Assembly (NCBI RefSeq): GCF_020982545.1 | Contig: NZ_JAJKLK010000022.1 | Location: 372,001 to 436,000 of the forward strand | Direction of reading: 5' to 3' | Length of the DNA stretch: 64,000 bases | Source: Streptomyces sp. MNU76 | GTDB lineage: Bacteria > Actinomycetota > Actinomycetes > Streptomycetales > Streptomycetaceae | Shown here: in pieces, positions 1-8,068 of the stretch | How positions within the stretch are numbered: position 1 is the stretch's first letter | Layout: the number at the start of each line of letters is the position of its first letter | Position numbers and translations under genes: made by a program | Notes under the pieces: model-generated | The model's input: only the letters and a program-made list of their open reading frames with translations | Told to the model about the DNA's origin: nothing | The model's database searches: none

Positions 1-1
1 G

Positions 2-91
2 CGCCACCGTGCGGTCGCCACGAGATACGACAAGCTCGCCGTCCGCTACGAGGCGACAGTGCTGGTCGCAGCCATCAACGAGTGGCTGTGA
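2..91 (+). pseudogene. C-terminal remnant of an IS5-family transposase
   Basis: The window opens inside this frame, which reads RHRAVATRYDKLAVRYEATV and ends NEWL followed by TGA at 89-91. This matches my memory of the C-terminus of actinobacterial IS5-type DDE transposases. Only about 29 codons are inside the window, so the element may be intact to the left. It abuts a second, unrelated transposase fragment within about 15 bp, which suggests one element inserted into or deleted part of the other. Confidence 0.5.
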
Positions 92-104
92 CCAGCACTT
101 GTTA

Positions 105-565
105 TGGTCCTCGAAGACCGGTGCGACCCCGGACGACGTGGACCGCTTCTGGCAGGCATTTCTCCGCCGCTTCGACCTGGAGCACACCTTCCGCTTCGCG
201 AAACAGACCCTCGGCTGGACCACCCCGAAACTCCGTACTCCCGAGGCTGCGGACCGCTGGACCTGGCTCCTGATCGTCGCCCACACCCAGCTCCGGCTCG
301 CCCGGCCACTCGCCGAAGACCTCCGCCGGCCCTGGGAGAAACCCGCCACCCTCTACCGGCTCACCCCGGCCCGGGTCCGACGGGGGTTCAGGAACATCCG
401 CGCCCACCTCGCCTGCCCGACCCGTGTTCCCAAACCCAGAGGCGCAGGCCCCGGACGGCCACCCGGCGCCAAGAACAAACACCGGCACCCCGCTACGACG
501 TCGGCAAGACCGTCAAACGCCCCGAGACCCTCAAGGCCATCGGCAAGCCCGGAAGATCTTGGTAG
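105..565 (+). pseudogene. Transposase C-terminal fragment (IS701/IS4-like), frameshifted
   Basis: From about 117 the frame reads DDVDRFWQAFLRRFDLEHTF, then FAKQTLGW and RLTPARVRRGFRNIRA. This is the C-terminal part of a DDE transposase, with the ExxF/K region (DLEHTFRFAKQTL) that usually carries the third acidic residue. Near 485-490 the coding signal moves to another frame, which reads RYDVGKTVKRPETLKAIGKP and stops at 563-565. There is no N-terminal two thirds and no convincing start. This is a decayed remnant, not an active gene. Confidence 0.55.
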
Positions 566-569
566 ATAA

Positions 570-907
570 AGAACAAGAAGGCGGTGCCTCTCTGTGGATG
601 ACGTGCCGCGCCGCTGCACGCCCTCCCACACCGACTTCGGCGACACCGCGCCCACCGCGATCTCCAGGGCACTCTCACAGAAGCCCGCTATCAGCCACGG
701 CCGTGTCGCTCCGGCGGATGGTTCACGCGGCCGACCCCTGCTGTCCTTGTCTGATGTCGGCACGGACAATGACGCTCCTTCTGCGCAGATAAGCGCATTT
801 TCCGTAATGGTGCGTTGGCGGGTGTCTCGCGCTGGGTACAACGGACAGCGCGTCCGCGCCTGCGGACGTCACCGCTGCGCGGCGGGCCGGGGGACTCGGG
901 GGGACAG
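570..907. other. Intergenic region, no gene recognised
   Basis: About 340 bp between the transposase remnant and the DUF4062 gene. Open frames here have no recognisable product and overlap each other. The right end is G-rich (a GGGGGACTCGGGGGGACAG stretch just before 908) and probably provides the ribosome binding site of the next gene. No terminator or clear promoter was seen. Confidence 0.4.
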
Positions 908-2035
908 GTGGAAAAGCGCTACCAGGTATTCATCAGCTCCACACGCAAGGACCTTGAAGAGGAGCGCCGCATCCTGACGGACGCGCTTCTGTTGAACCAG
1001 TTCATCCCGGTGGGTATGGAGCACTTCCCCGCGAGCTCAGACAAGGCCTGGCCGATCATCAGGCGCTTCATCGACGAATGCGACTTCTACGTTCTGGTCA
1101 TCGCGGGCATGTACGGGTCAATCAACCCTGAAAACGATCTCAGTTACACCGAGAGCGAATACCTCTACGCCGCCCAGGCGAAGAAGCCCCTGTACGCCTT
1201 CGTTCACAAAGACATCAGTTCGTTGCGGTCGGGGATGGTGGAACCGACCGCCAAGCGACGACGCCAACGTGACGCGTTCATCGCGCGGGTCGAGGCCGAT
1301 CTGGTCCGGGCCACCTGGAGTGACCCCAGTAACCTTGCAACAGCGGTGACCTCAGCACTCAACCGAGCAACCCGGGAGAGTTCGGCAGTGGGCTGGGTAC
1401 GGGCCGACTCCATTCCCGAGCAGTTCGGAGCACTCCACGCCGACCTGCTTGATCCGTGTACCCGTCTGGGCATCGGACAAGTGAGCATTGACGGCGTCGC
1501 AGGATCCGAGATGCGGGAAAACCTGGCACGCGCCCGCACCACCCGCATCATGTCGACCAGCGCCGTCCGTCTCCTCGAGATCTATAAGCAGTCCTTCATC
1601 GACTCCGTCAGAGACGGCGGGCGCATTCAGATACTGCTCCCCGATCCTGAGGGCACCTTCCTCGCGGACGTCGAAGAGTCGGAATCCGCCCATGGCCCTC
1701 GGGGCGTGAAGATTTCCGAAGAAGTCGCCGTCGTCCGCCAACGACTGCTGGAAATCGTCCGTGAAGTACCCAACTCGGGCAGTGGCCGACCCCTAAGCTC
1801 CTTCGGCACTGTGGAGATCGGCTACTTCACTACCCATCTGCGGTCCACCCTCGTCCTCTGCGACGACCACTGGGGGTGGCTCACCCTTACGCTCCCGCCC
1901 GCCCGGGCGCCGGAGACCGCCTCCCTCGCTCTCAATGGCGGAGACCGCTCCCTCCTGAACGTCTGCGTACGCCACTTCGAACGGACCTGGGAAGTCGTCA
2001 CATCACGAGGGAGCACAGAACTACTCGGCCCGTGA
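908..2035 (+). CDS. DUF4062 N-terminal domain protein with PLD-like C-terminal region
   Basis: I place the start at GTG 908, because the recognisable domain begins at once (VEKRYQVFISSTRKDLEEER). Upstream codons look non-coding, although the frame is open from 815. Residues 1-100 fit DUF4062: YQVFISST, the HFPASSDKAWPIIRRFIDEC segment, and a YTESEYLYA motif. The C-terminal half contains IMSTSAVRLLEIYKQSF and RIQILLPDPEG, then a late CVRHFERTWE. This pattern is seen in PLD-like/DUF5919-type regions of actinobacterial regulators and effectors. DUF4062 occurs in several phage-defence and signalling proteins. A YdcF-like gene follows after 19 bp, so the two are probably co-transcribed. The function is unknown; a sensor-effector role is inference. 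Confidence 0.7.
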   Translation: MEKRYQVFISSTRKDLEEERRILTDALLLNQFIPVGMEHFPASSDKAWPIIRRFIDECDFYVLVIAGMYGSINPENDLSYTESEYLYAAQAKKPLYAFVHKDISSLRSGMVEPTAKRRRQRDAFIARVEADLVRATWSDPSNLATAVTSALNRATRESSAVGWVRADSIPEQFGALHADLLDPCTRLGIGQVSIDGVAGSEMRENLARARTTRIMSTSAVRLLEIYKQSFIDSVRDGGRIQILLPDPEGTFLADVEESESAHGPRGVKISEEVAVVRQRLLEIVREVPNSGSGRPLSSFGTVEIGYFTTHLRSTLVLCDDHWGWLTLTLPPARAPETASLALNGGDRSLLNVCVRHFERTWEVVTSRGSTELLGP

Positions 2036-2054
2036 CCCGGGTAGGCATGGCCGC

Positions 2055-2738
2055 ATGACGGATATCCCCGGACACGCGACCGACGCGCGGGCAGCGTGGG
2101 AGAAGAAGCTGCAACAGGCCCACGCGCTGATGGCGGCACGCCGCGGCCGCCCCTCGGCACTCATCGAAGTCGCAGCCCAGCACCCCCTCGTGGACGGCAT
2201 ACGCCCGAACGAAGAATTCGAAGCACGCCTCAACCGCGCACACGAGCTCTACAACCAGCTGACCACGGACGGCCTCAACGTCGAGCTGTACGTACCCGGC
2301 AGCCGTCACATGTTCCAGGGCACTGCCGACAAGATCAGCCTCAGCCAAGCAGGCAGCGACTACCTCACCGCCCGCGGCATCCCCGCCGCCTGCATCCACG
2401 GCGAAGACCTCAACCACCGCTACAAAGGTGACGACGGCGTCTACAACAGCGCCGACGAATGCTTCGTCACCGCCTCCCACTTCAAGAACGGCGACTTCGG
2501 CACCCTCCTCACCGTTCTTGCTCCCGGACAGCTACACCGCAAAATGCTCCACTACATCCAGTTCGGAGTACTCCCTCTTCCCCACACCGCCCCCGCCCCG
2601 GTCTCCTTCCACAACTACGTACACGAAGCGTTCGTCGAACTCCCCCACGTACTGCTTGAAGACCCCGACTTGCAGTCCCCCGACTCCGCCAAGGCCAACC
2701 GCCTGCGCAGGGAACGACGTCCCGGACCGGTGGACTGA
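2055..2738 (+). CDS. YdcF/DUF218-like protein, possible partner of the DUF4062 protein
   Basis: A 227-residue soluble protein with no signal peptide. The central part has the layout of the DUF218/YdcF fold: an RAHELYNQL helix, VELYVPGS, SQAGSDYLTARGIPAACIHG, a conserved GVYNSADEC segment, then TVLAPGQLHRKMLHYIQFG. Most DUF218 proteins are membrane-anchored; this one is not. The start ATG 2055 lies 19 bp after the upstream stop, which supports an operon. YdcF of E. coli binds S-adenosylmethionine. Here I can only say that a nucleotide or cofactor-binding Rossmann-like role is plausible. The last 20 residues are basic and variable. Confidence 0.6.
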   Translation: MTDIPGHATDARAAWEKKLQQAHALMAARRGRPSALIEVAAQHPLVDGIRPNEEFEARLNRAHELYNQLTTDGLNVELYVPGSRHMFQGTADKISLSQAGSDYLTARGIPAACIHGEDLNHRYKGDDGVYNSADECFVTASHFKNGDFGTLLTVLAPGQLHRKMLHYIQFGVLPLPHTAPAPVSFHNYVHEAFVELPHVLLEDPDLQSPDSAKANRLRRERRPGPVD

Positions 2739-3060
2739 AGCCTTGGCTTGGCGTGGGCTCGCCCTGCTACCTGCCGCCGTCGGGTGATCGGAGAATCGAT
2801 CCGTTCCAGAGGCGCTGTCAAGTTGGCTGGGCGGGTGGGATGATCGCCGGGTTGATCATGGTGGAGGGGGATCGTCCGTGGGGAGCGCGTCGCCGTCGTA
2901 CAGACGATCTCGATCCGCTCGGCCACCTCCCCGATGTGGCCGGTGAACCCGCCTCGGGGCGGCGGGAAGTGGGCTGTCGCCTGCGGCCACGGCATCTGTG
3001 CCCGCGGAGTTGCCGGCCGGTGCGGCAGGCTGCCGAAATCGGGGCTGTCGCTGTCGGCTG
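2739..3060. other. Intergenic region, no gene recognised
   Basis: About 320 bp before the left inverted-repeat arm. A minus-strand frame begins with ATG at 3066 (MEPADSDSPD) inside the repeat arm and runs leftward. Its composition is not protein-like and it overlaps the end of the YdcF-like gene, so I do not call it. No terminator was seen. Confidence 0.35.
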
Positions 3061-3127
3061 GCTCCATGATGTCCCTTCACGCACCTTTATCTGTAGTGCC
3101 GTTTGTAGCATCTGAATCACGCATATG
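3061..3127 (-). repeat. Left arm of a 67-bp imperfect inverted repeat
   Basis: Read on the minus strand, this segment starts CATATGCGTGATTCAGATG, contains AAAGGTGCGTGAAGGGAC, and ends ATCATGGAGC. The arm at 4903-4969 reads the same on the plus strand with 9 differences by my count. It lies 54 bp upstream of the recombinase start at 3182. It could be a duplicated promoter/leader or a recombination site. Confidence 0.7.
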
Positions 3128-3181
3128 TACCCCATATCCGGGCTCCGGAGAAGCGCACAAATCTGATGAACAGGGCGGAGC

Positions 3182-4215
3182 ATGACAGAAAGCCAGAAGA
3201 CGCTTGAAGCGGTCATCATCCCTGCGGCGCCGGCCCGGCCGGAGGCCTACGACCCCGCCACCCGGGCCGCGCTGGAACACATCGACCGCCAGGCCGTACG
3301 CACCGTGGCCGACGGACGCCCGGTAGCCACCCGCGACGCCTACGCCCAGGACTGGGCGAGCTGGAGCAAGTTCTGCGCCGCCTGCGAGGTGCCGGTGCTC
3401 GCCGTCACCCCCGGCACGCTGGTGATGTTCGTGGAGTGGCTGTGGACCGGGGGACGTGCACCGCGCCGTCCACCATCGACCGGCGCATCTCCGGCACCGT
3501 CGTCTCCGCCCGCGCCGAGCACGGCGTGCGGCTGGAGGACGGCGTCGCCCGCCTCGCCCGCAACCGGCTCAAGCAGCTGGTCAAGGAGATGGAGGAGAAC
3601 GGGGAGACCCGCGGCCGGGGCCAGGCCCCGCCGCTGCTCGTCGAGCACCTGGTAAAGATCAGCGCCGCCTGCCCGGACAACCTCATGGGCATCCGCGACC
3701 GCGCCCTCGTCCTCATGCACTTCGCCGTCGCCGGCCGCGAACACGAACTCGCCTTCAACCGAGTGCGCGACTACGCCGAGACCCCCGGCGGCATCCGGGC
3801 CGACCTGCGCGTGTCCAAGGTCCGGCCCCGTGTCGTCCCGGTCCCCTACGGCTCCCGGCCGTCGATCTGCCCGGTCCGGGCCTGGCAGGCGTGGAAGGAG
3901 GCGGCCGACCTCACCGACCCGGACGGGTACGCCTGGCGCCGCCTGCACAACCGCTGGCACACCGCCATGGACAGCGGGCTGCAGCCCGAATCGATCGGCG
4001 ACATCGTCACCCGCGCCGGCGAACGCGCCGGGATCGAGGTCCGCTTCACCGGCCACAGCCCCCGCCGCGGGCTCGCGACGTCTTCTCGACTGAAGCGCCA
4101 TGACCAGATCGTCATCGCCAGACAGGGCGGGTGGGCCCCGCACTCCAAGGTGCTGGCCGGCTACCTCGAAGTCGTCGACCAGTGGGAGGACAACGCCCTG
4201 CTCGGCGTGCTGTAG
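3182..4215 (+). CDS. Tyrosine recombinase/integrase (single frameshift)
   Basis: The N-terminal SAM-like core-binding part (TRDAYAQDWASWSKFC, then FVEWLW) is in one frame and the rest in another. The switch is at the G5 run 3449-3453; one extra G gives FVEWLWTGGTCTAPSTIDRR and an uninterrupted protein of about 344 residues. The catalytic domain has the expected residues: AVAGREHELAF (Arg I), a Lys in RVSKVRPR, GHSPRRGLAT (H-x-x-R), GGWAP (Trp position) and a Tyr in VLAGYLEV. It may therefore be functional if the frameshift is a sequencing error. It is followed by the truncated PQQ gene and sits between the inverted-repeat arms. ATG 3182 follows an AGGGCGGAGC ribosome binding site. Confidence 0.75.
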
Positions 4216-4260
4216 ACGAGGCTGTCGCGGCGAACGGGTCCTCCCAGACAGTCGGGACCG

Positions 4261-4620
4261 GTGGCCGCGTCCAGCGCGTACACCTTCTTGTCGAGGCTGC
4301 CGATGCAGACGATGCCGTCCACGACCGCCGGCGACGAAAGGACCACGCCGCCGGTGGTGTGAGTCCAGCGGGGTGTGCCGGTGGCCGCGTCCAGCGCGTA
4401 CACCTTCTTGTCGAGGCTGCCGATGTAGACGGTGCCGTCCACGACCGCCGGCGACGAAAGGACCACGCCGCCGGTGGTGTGAGTCCAGCGGGGTGTGCCG
4501 GTGGCCGCGTCCAGCGCGTACACCTTCTTGTCGAGGCTGCCGATGTAGACGGTGCCGTCCACGACCGCCGGCGACGAATAGACCTTGTCGCTGGTGGTGT
4601 ACGTCCAAAGCTGGTGGAAG
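4261..4620 (+). repeat. Three 120-bp tandem repeats coding PQQ propeller blades
   Basis: Units 4261-4380, 4381-4500 and 4501-4620. Units 1 and 2 differ at only two positions in their first half (CAGACGATG versus TAGACGGTG). Unit 3 is identical to unit 2 for its first 60 bp and 17 further bases, then diverges. On the minus strand each unit encodes one blade (SSPAVVDGTVYIGSLDKKVY then ALDAATGTPRWTHT). Such near-identity argues for recent duplication or gene conversion. Confidence 0.9.
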
Positions 4621-4832
4621 GGCTTCGCCATGGCAGGCCGGGCGGGTGGGGGCCGGAGGCCGCCGGTGGCGGCGCCGACAAGCCGGTGGCTGGGCTCTGC
4701 CAGCAGGGCCGGCGGTGGTCCGGGAGGCGAGGACGCGGCTGGGGGGCTGAGGCGGTCACGGACATCGGCGGCACTGGCGGGCCGGTCGCCTGGGTCCTTG
4801 GCAAGGAGTTCGGCCAGGGTGCTCACCGTCGT
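4262..4832 (-). pseudogene. Remnant of a Ser/Thr kinase-PQQ beta-propeller protein
   Basis: On the minus strand the frame begins with the last helix of a protein kinase domain (LAELLAKDPGDRPASAADVR). A Pro-rich linker follows, then two to three PQQ-type blades (YSSPAVVDGTVYIGSLDKKV, YALDAATG). The kinase catalytic domain is absent and the propeller stops at about 4260, where the sequence turns into the tail of the recombinase gene. The same architecture occurs intact at 35822-38169. This is a fragment left after rearrangement on both sides. Confidence 0.75.
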
Positions 4833-4902
4833 CACGCGAATCGTCCCGGACCTGGCACACGTGCGGGGGGTACTGCGTCGAGCACCGGCACCTGACCGCT
4901 CA

Positions 4903-4969
4903 CATATGCGTGACCCAGATGCGACAAACAGCACTACGAACAAAGGTGCGTGACGGGACGTCATGGAGC
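4903..4969 (+). repeat. Right arm of the 67-bp imperfect inverted repeat
   Basis: Reads CATATGCGTGACCCAGATG on the plus strand, contains AAAGGTGCGTGACGGGAC, and ends GTCATGGAGC. It matches the reverse complement of 3061-3127 at about 58 of 67 positions. It overlaps the start codon of the recombinase remnant at 4963. Together the arms enclose about 1.78 kb. Confidence 0.7.
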
Positions 4970-5406
4970 AGACCGAGACGAGTACGGATGTTCGGCACGT
5001 CGTGACCCCCTCGCTGGTGCTGCCGGCGTCGGCCGGACCGGCGGGCACCACCGCGGCGACGAACGCCGCGGCGTTCACCCCCGACGCGCTCGCCAAGCTG
5101 TAGGAGCTCATGCCCGGGTCGCTGCCCGGGTTCGTCGAGTGGCTGTGGGTCCAGCCCGGTTGGCGCACGGGCACCTTCACGGCGCCCTCGACCATCGACC
5201 GCCGTCTGTCCGGCATGGTCGTCACCGACCACGGCCCTGGTCCTCGACAAGACCGTGGCCGCCCGCGCCCGCCGGGTGCTCAAGGCCAAGGTGAAGAAGA
5301 TGGAGAAGACCAAGGAGACCCGGGGCCGGCGGTTGGCGCCCGCGCTGCTCGCCGAGCACTCGCGCGCCACCGTGGTCGCCGCGCCGGACGGTATGGCACT
5401 TCTTGA
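4963..5406 (+). pseudogene. Decayed tyrosine recombinase, paralogue of the 3182 gene
   Basis: The frame from ATG 4963 (MEQTETSTDVRHVV) has a TAG at 5101-5103. It then continues in the same frame as PGFVEWLWVQPGWRTGTF and APSTIDRRLSGMVV, the same block as residues around 90-120 of the recombinase at 3182. A second frame (5255 on) carries RARRVLKAKVKKMEKTKETR, matching the region after the frameshift there. The N-terminal arm is mostly deleted and the whole catalytic domain is missing. It cannot be functional. Confidence 0.75.
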
Positions 5407-5600
5407 GGCAGCTCTCGACCGGGACCGCTCGGCAGGTGGCTCACGACCACCGGAGAGTACGCAACGGCACTTCCCCCCAAGCCAATTCAGGGGAGGGTGG
5501 ACCCGGCCGACGATCCAAGATCGTCGGATCGGGCGCTGGCCGTTGCGGTAAGCCGCCCCGTCAGTGCGGAGATTGCTCTGACACTTTGACGGGGGTTGCC

Positions 5601-5912
5601 GTGACGGCGTTTCTGCCGTTCATCGCCCGGGTTCCACTGCTGGTGTGGGCCTTGCTTGCGGTCGTGCTGCTCTACCTGCTGCTGATCATCCTGTTGTCGC
5701 TTACCGCGGTGTACGCGAAGAAGCCGGCACGGCGCCGCACGGCGGCCGACATGGTTCGAATTCTCTGGTTCAGCGGTAGCCGGAACGACGACCAATCCTC
5801 GGGGCGCTGTCACGTTGATTGGGAGGGTACGTGTCTGATGGCGTCGCGGCGTGGTGCAGCTCGGTTCCGGGCTGTGCTCAGGCAGCGGTGGCGAGGCCAG
5901 CGACGCCGGTGA
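5601..5912 (+). CDS. Small membrane protein cut by the IS6-family element
   Basis: GTG 5601 starts a frame with one strong hydrophobic segment (LLVWALLAVVLLYLLLIILL) followed by a basic stretch (KKPARRRTAAD). It is therefore a probable single-pass or signal-anchor protein. From about 5803 the reading frame enters the left end of the insertion sequence, so the last 37 codons are IS DNA and the native C-terminus is lost. I do not recognise the family. The element may have separated it from whatever lay downstream. Confidence 0.4.
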   Translation: MTAFLPFIARVPLLVWALLAVVLLYLLLIILLSLTAVYAKKPARRRTAADMVRILWFSGSRNDDQSSGRCHVDWEGTCLMASRRGAARFRAVLRQRWRGQRRR

Positions 5913-6663
5913 TCTGCTCCCAGATGGCGAAGCGGATGCTCATCTCGGTTCGGTGGGCGGCAGCGGTCATCGGGGGTCGGCTGCCCGGAAGTGGGGTGAG
6001 ATGCCGCTGAACGCTGACAGGAACCGCTGGGCCCCGCCCACTGAGCGGAAGCCCTTCATCGCCCGTTCGCGCTGTCTGGTGGGCTGGTGGCTGTTCTCGG
6101 CCCGGTTGTTGAGGTACTTCGACTGACGGTGCTCGACGGATGGCATGACCTCGCGGTGGGCGGCGCCGTAGGAGCGGAGCCTGTCGGTGACGATCACCCG
6201 CGGCACCACGTGCGTCTTCTTCATCAAACGGCGGAAGAAGCGCCTGGCCGCGGCCTTGTCCCGGCGGTTCTGCACGAGGATGTCCAGGACGTCGCCGTCC
6301 TGGTCGACGGCCCGCCACAGGTACTTCTGTTCTCCATTGATCTTGATGAAGACCTCGTCCAGGTGCCATGTGTCACCCGGCCGGGGATGCCGCCGGCGCA
6401 GCGAATCAGCGTACCGCTGCCCGAACTTGGCGCACCAGCGGCGCACTGTCTCGTACAGACGACGATCCCGCGCTCGAACATCAGCTCCTCGACCTCACGG
6501 AAGCTGAGCAGAAAGCGGAAGTACAGCCACACACAATAGGAGATCACCTCGACCGGGTACCGATGCCCCTTGTACGACGGCGACACGGCCCCCACGGACA
6601 GCCCCCTCCAGCACGATCAGCCAGAAGATCATCCCACCCGTGGCTAACCAACGTGACAGCGCC
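5803..6663 (-). mobile_element. IS6-family insertion sequence, 861 bp
   Basis: The ends are a perfect 15-bp inverted repeat, GGCGCTGTCACGTTG at 5803-5817 and its complement at 6649-6663. They flank a single transposase gene on the minus strand. The length is typical for IS6 elements. The 8 bases outside each end differ (ATCCTCGG left, CGACCGCG right), so there is no target duplication. This suggests either recombination between copies or later rearrangement. Confidence 0.85.
5967..6595 (-). pseudogene. IS6-family transposase with a frameshift
   Basis: The N-terminal part (SPSYKGHRYPVEVISYCVWL, FSFREVEEL-like, MFERGIVV) is in one frame. After one missing base at about 6458 the protein continues as YETVRRWCAKFGQRYADSLR. 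The DDE residues are present: WHLDEVFIKI, RVIVTDRLRSYGAA and NNRAENSHQPTRQRER. The C-terminus FSGISPHFRAADPR is the family's usual end. The lesion is not in a homopolymer, unlike most others in this window, so it is more likely a real inactivating mutation. Confidence 0.8.
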
Positions 6664-6802
6664 CGACCGCGAGCTCGAGACCCTGCGGACCGGAGTCGCT
6701 TGCGGTGATGGTCGATCGGCTCGGCGTCCTCTGCCGTTCGGCGGATGCGGTCTGGAAGCTCGGCAGAGGCGTCAGGGTGTCCGGACCGGCGACCTTGGTC
6801 GC

Positions 6803-8068
6803 ATGACGCAGACAGAGATCTCACACGACATGTCACCTCCGCGGCACATGGCACCGGCTGAACCCGCGGGCGTGGTCGAGCGGGGGCCGTCGGTGGGGCG
6901 GTTGGTCGGGGTGGACCTGGCCCGCGCGCTGGCGGTGTTCGGCATGTTCGCGGTACACGTCGCGCCGTCCGCCGAGGTCGTGGGTGGCTTCGGCGGCTGG
7001 CTGCTGGAACTGACCCAGGGCCGGTCGTCGGTCCTGTTCGCCACCCTGGCCGGGTTCTCGCTGATGCTGATCGCGGGCCGCCGGGAGCCGAAGACCGGCC
7101 TGGCCGGCCGGCAGGCGAGGTTCCGGATCGTGATCCGTGCCCTGGTCCTGCTGGCACTGGGCACCGCGCTGACGATGCTCAAGACCGGGATCGCGGTGAT
7201 TCTCGCCTTCTACGGGGTGTACTTCCTGCTGGCCCTGCCCCTGGTCCGGCTGCGGGCCAGGACCCTCGCGATCACTGCGGCCGTGCTCGCGGTCGTCGCG
7301 CCGCAGGCGGCGTTCGGCCTGCAGTGGCTGCTGAGCGAGTCGGTGGCGGAGACCCTCATCACGTACGACCCGATCGCCCGGCTGGGCGGCGAAGGACTGC
7401 TGAGCCTGCTCCTCTACGGCACCTATCCGGCGATCACCTGGATGCCGTTCGTGATCGCGGGCATGGCGCTGGCCCGGCTCGACCTGGCCGCCGGCGCGGT
7501 GCAACGCCGGCTGGCCGCGCTCGGCCCCGCGCTGATGGCGCTCGGATACGGCAGCTCCTGGCTGGCAGTCAGACTGACCCCGTCAATTCAGGCAGACGAG
7601 GCCCCTCTGAAGGACATCTTCGCGGACCTGGATACGAAGTCCATCGAAGCCCTGGAGCCGAGGTCGGCGGCCCTTGACGCCCTCCAGGACAAGACGGATG
7701 TGGGCAGTATGGCCCTGTCGCTGCTGGGATCCGAGCCGCACAGCGGTACGACCTTCGAGATCGTCGGCAGCCTCGGCGTGGCGATCACCGTGCTCCTCTG
7801 CGCGACCGTGGCCATGGCCCGGCTGGCGTGGCTGCGCCGACTGGCGAGCCCGCTCATCGCCGTGGGCACGATGTCCCTGACGCTCTACGTCGCCCACGTA
7901 GCGGGCTATGCCATGCTGCCCGAAGGTGCCACCAGCACCTTCGTGCCGCTGCTCGGGTTCATCGCCGGGTCGATCCTGTTCGCCACACTCTGGTCGCGCT
8001 TCTTTAGCCGCGGACCGCTGGAGCACCTGCTCAACAGCACCACCAAACTGGCGAAGTTCGTCCGGTGA
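6803..8068 (+). CDS. DUF418/heparan-alpha-glucosaminide acetyltransferase-like membrane protein
   Basis: 421 residues from ATG 6803. Residues 29-60 read GRLVGVDLARALAVFGMFAV, the usual opening of DUF1624/DUF418 membrane proteins, whose first helix carries a conserved Asp-Arg pair. About ten further hydrophobic segments follow, ending before a short basic tail (NSTTKLAKFVR). These proteins are often assumed to move acyl groups across the membrane, but most are uncharacterised. The stop overlaps the GTG of the histidine kinase by 4 bp, so the two are translationally coupled. The frame is open upstream into the IS element, but ATG 6803 is the first start matching the family. Confidence 0.75.
   Translation: MTQTEISHDMSPPRHMAPAEPAGVVERGPSVGRLVGVDLARALAVFGMFAVHVAPSAEVVGGFGGWLLELTQGRSSVLFATLAGFSLMLIAGRREPKTGLAGRQARFRIVIRALVLLALGTALTMLKTGIAVILAFYGVYFLLALPLVRLRARTLAITAAVLAVVAPQAAFGLQWLLSESVAETLITYDPIARLGGEGLLSLLLYGTYPAITWMPFVIAGMALARLDLAAGAVQRRLAALGPALMALGYGSSWLAVRLTPSIQADEAPLKDIFADLDTKSIEALEPRSAALDALQDKTDVGSMALSLLGSEPHSGTTFEIVGSLGVAITVLLCATVAMARLAWLRRLASPLIAVGTMSLTLYVAHVAGYAMLPEGATSTFVPLLGFIAGSILFATLWSRFFSRGPLEHLLNSTTKLAKFVR

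Noticed and set aside
2615..3066. Minus-strand frame starting MEPADSDSPD inside the left repeat arm
   Set aside because: It overlaps the end of the YdcF-like gene, has no family resemblance, and its start is explained by the repeat itself.
4261..4620. Possible CRISPR-like or VNTR array
   Set aside because: The units are contiguous 120-bp coding repeats with no spacers, encoding PQQ blades on the minus strand.
5795..6671. Target-site duplication of the IS6 element
   Set aside because: The 8-bp flanks (ATCCTCGG and CGACCGCG) do not match.
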